From Pseudosulfitobacter koreensis (lineage in GTDB: Bacteria > Pseudomonadota > Alphaproteobacteria > Rhodobacterales > Rhodobacteraceae), in NCBI RefSeq assembly GCF_024733015.1, contig NZ_JANKJG010000002.1:124001-188000 (forward strand): a DNA stretch of 64,000 nucleotides. The letters are read 5' to 3'. Position numbers and translations under genes: made by a program. Position 1 is the stretch's first letter, and the number at the start of each line of letters is the position of its first letter. The notes below the pieces were generated by a model, which saw nothing but the letters and a program-made list of their open reading frames with translations, made no database searches and was not told where the DNA came from. Of the stretch, positions 63,155-64,000 are shown in pieces.

Positions 63155-63229
63155 AAATTTCAGCACCAATGGTGCCAAGCCGGGGCGTTTTCCGCAAGTG
63201 CGAAATGCGGCTCAACGGCCCTGTTACCG

Positions 63230-63655
63230 CTAAAGCGGGGAATAGCGGCTGACCATCCGATAGGCCTTGCGCGGGCCACGCACCGACCATGTCACCACAA
63301 ACGCGGGCCACGCGGCGAAATCATAGCGCCCGTCATACTGGTCGGGATCGCACCAGTGGCCGGTGTCTCCGCCCTCGGGCGGCACCTGATGAAACAGCCG
63401 CCCATCCTCGAAAAACACCTGCAACGCCGCGTCCCACAGATACACCCGCTGCCCCACCATCGGCGCACTTTCCCCGATTCGCATCGTGCCTTCCTCGATA
63501 CAGCGCAGGAAACCGCCCTCGGGCTGCCAGACCGCCGTGCCGGAAAACTGCGCCTGCATCCCGTCGTCATGCACGATCTCGCGCTCCAGCCGCCAACGGC
63601 CTTCGAAATCGCTCAAGGTACGTGCTCGAATGTCGGTCATGGCAGCTTCGTTCAT
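63230..63655 (-). CDS. DUF6314 family protein
   Basis: A 141-residue protein of the DUF6314 type, probably a small beta-barrel. Conserved parts are GRWRLEREIVHDDGMQAQFS, LFHQVPPEGGDTGHWCDPDQ, YDFAAWPAFVVTWSVRGPRK and the C-terminal YRMVSRYSP. The function is unknown. An internal ATG at 63640 (MTDIRARTL) is as good a start as 63655. It is divergent from purB with 75 bp between. Confidence 0.75.
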   Translation of the reverse strand: MNEAAMTDIRARTLSDFEGRWRLEREIVHDDGMQAQFSGTAVWQPEGGFLRCIEEGTMRIGESAPMVGQRVYLWDAALQVFFEDGRLFHQVPPEGGDTGHWCDPDQYDGRYDFAAWPAFVVTWSVRGPRKAYRMVSRYSPL

Positions 63656-63730
63656 TCCAAAGGTTGTGGTGCATCGCCGCGCAGTTTATGAGCCGCAGCA
63701 ACTGCTGAACAGCCATGAAAAGGTGCGCCC

Positions 63731-64000
63731 ATGATCCCCCGCTATTCCCGTCCCGATATGGTTGCGATCTGGGAACCAGCCACCAAGTTCAAGATCTGGT
63801 ACGAGATCGAAGCCCACGCTTGCGACGCGATGGCCGATCTGGGGGTGATCCCGCGCGAAAACGCCGATGCGGTGTGGAAGGCCAAGGACGTCGAGTTCGA
63901 CGTCGCCCGCATCGACGAGATCGAAGCGGTGACCAAACATGACGTCATCGCGTTCCTGACGCATCTGGCGGAACACGTCGGCAGCGACGAGGCGCGCTTC
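63731..64000 (+). CDS. purB: Adenylosuccinate lyase, 5' part
   Basis: The first 90 codons of purB run off the right edge of the window. The sequence MIPRYSRPDMVAIWEPATKF, then KIWYEIEAHACDAMADLG and HDVIAFLTHLAEHVG, is the N-terminal domain of adenylosuccinate lyase, which acts twice in purine synthesis. The ATG at 63731 follows AAAGG. Confidence 0.96.
   Translation, partial: MIPRYSRPDMVAIWEPATKFKIWYEIEAHACDAMADLGVIPRENADAVWKAKDVEFDVARIDEIEAVTKHDVIAFLTHLAEHVGSDEARF

Overview
The window is GC-rich chromosomal DNA from an alphaproteobacterium, almost certainly a member of the Rhodobacterales (Roseobacter/Rhodobacteraceae group). The reasons are: a split pyruvate dehydrogenase E1 (pdhA, plus pdhB carrying its own lipoyl domain) behind an FtsB-like gene; a GTTC-N7-GTTC LexA box in front of uvrA, the alphaproteobacterial type; a gene transfer agent (GTA) locus lying between cysE and mltG-fabF; the glnB-glnA pair; an rplI with an acidic C-terminal extension; and TRAP transporters. 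The species cannot be told from sequence alone. Most of the window is ordinary core genome. No insertion sequence, integrase, CRISPR array or rRNA operon is visible. One tRNA (Leu, UAG) is present.

Layout. 1-6.9 kb: a valine catabolic operon (mmsA, a YbdK-type ligase, acyl-CoA dehydrogenase, 3-hydroxyisobutyryl-CoA hydrolase, mmsB) with a divergent LysR regulator. 7-19.7 kb: an AI-2E family permease, uvrA with its SOS box, a secreted von Willebrand A protein with six tandem beta-rich repeats, two MFS permeases, lpdA, a DUF924 gene and queA. 19.7-28.5 kb: a giant AsmA/YhdP-like protein, a peroxiredoxin with a DUF455 gene, an M23 peptidase overlapping a bactofilin, and an aldo/keto reductase with a divergent TetR regulator. 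28.5-36.2 kb: two overlapping cyclophilins, pgk, an FtsB-like gene, pdhA-pdhB-pdhC and cysE. 36.3-39.3 kb: a collapsed GTA locus. 39.5-44.9 kb: mltG, fabF, a GNAT gene, acpP, fabG and fabD. 45-51.5 kb: a cytochrome b561-YceI fusion, a lone YceI, rpsF-rpsR-rplI, a transglycosylase lipoprotein and tig. 51.7-64 kb: a dctPQM TRAP transporter, a PilJ-like periplasmic protein, tRNA-Leu, a Hint-domain protein, a NAD(P)HX dehydratase, glnB-glnA, a membrane protein of unknown function, an MltB-like transglycosylase, bioY, and the start of purB at the right edge.

The two strongest unusual points are these. (1) The GTA locus has lost nearly everything between the terminase gene and the tail/host-specificity gene. 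The survivors are fused in frame: the terminase ATPase half, through Walker B, is joined to the C-terminal half of the tail protein, and the small first and last genes of the cluster still flank it. (2) lpdA and pdhA, 15 kb apart and on opposite strands, carry the same 17-base palindromic core (GTTTAACGCTAAACTAT on each coding strand) just upstream of their start codons. This suggests one regulator controls the whole pyruvate dehydrogenase complex. Smaller points are a 44-bp tandem hairpin repeat inside the valine operon that also supplies a ribosome binding site, a recently duplicated domain in the vWA protein, and a near-perfect operator between the aldo/keto reductase and TetR genes.
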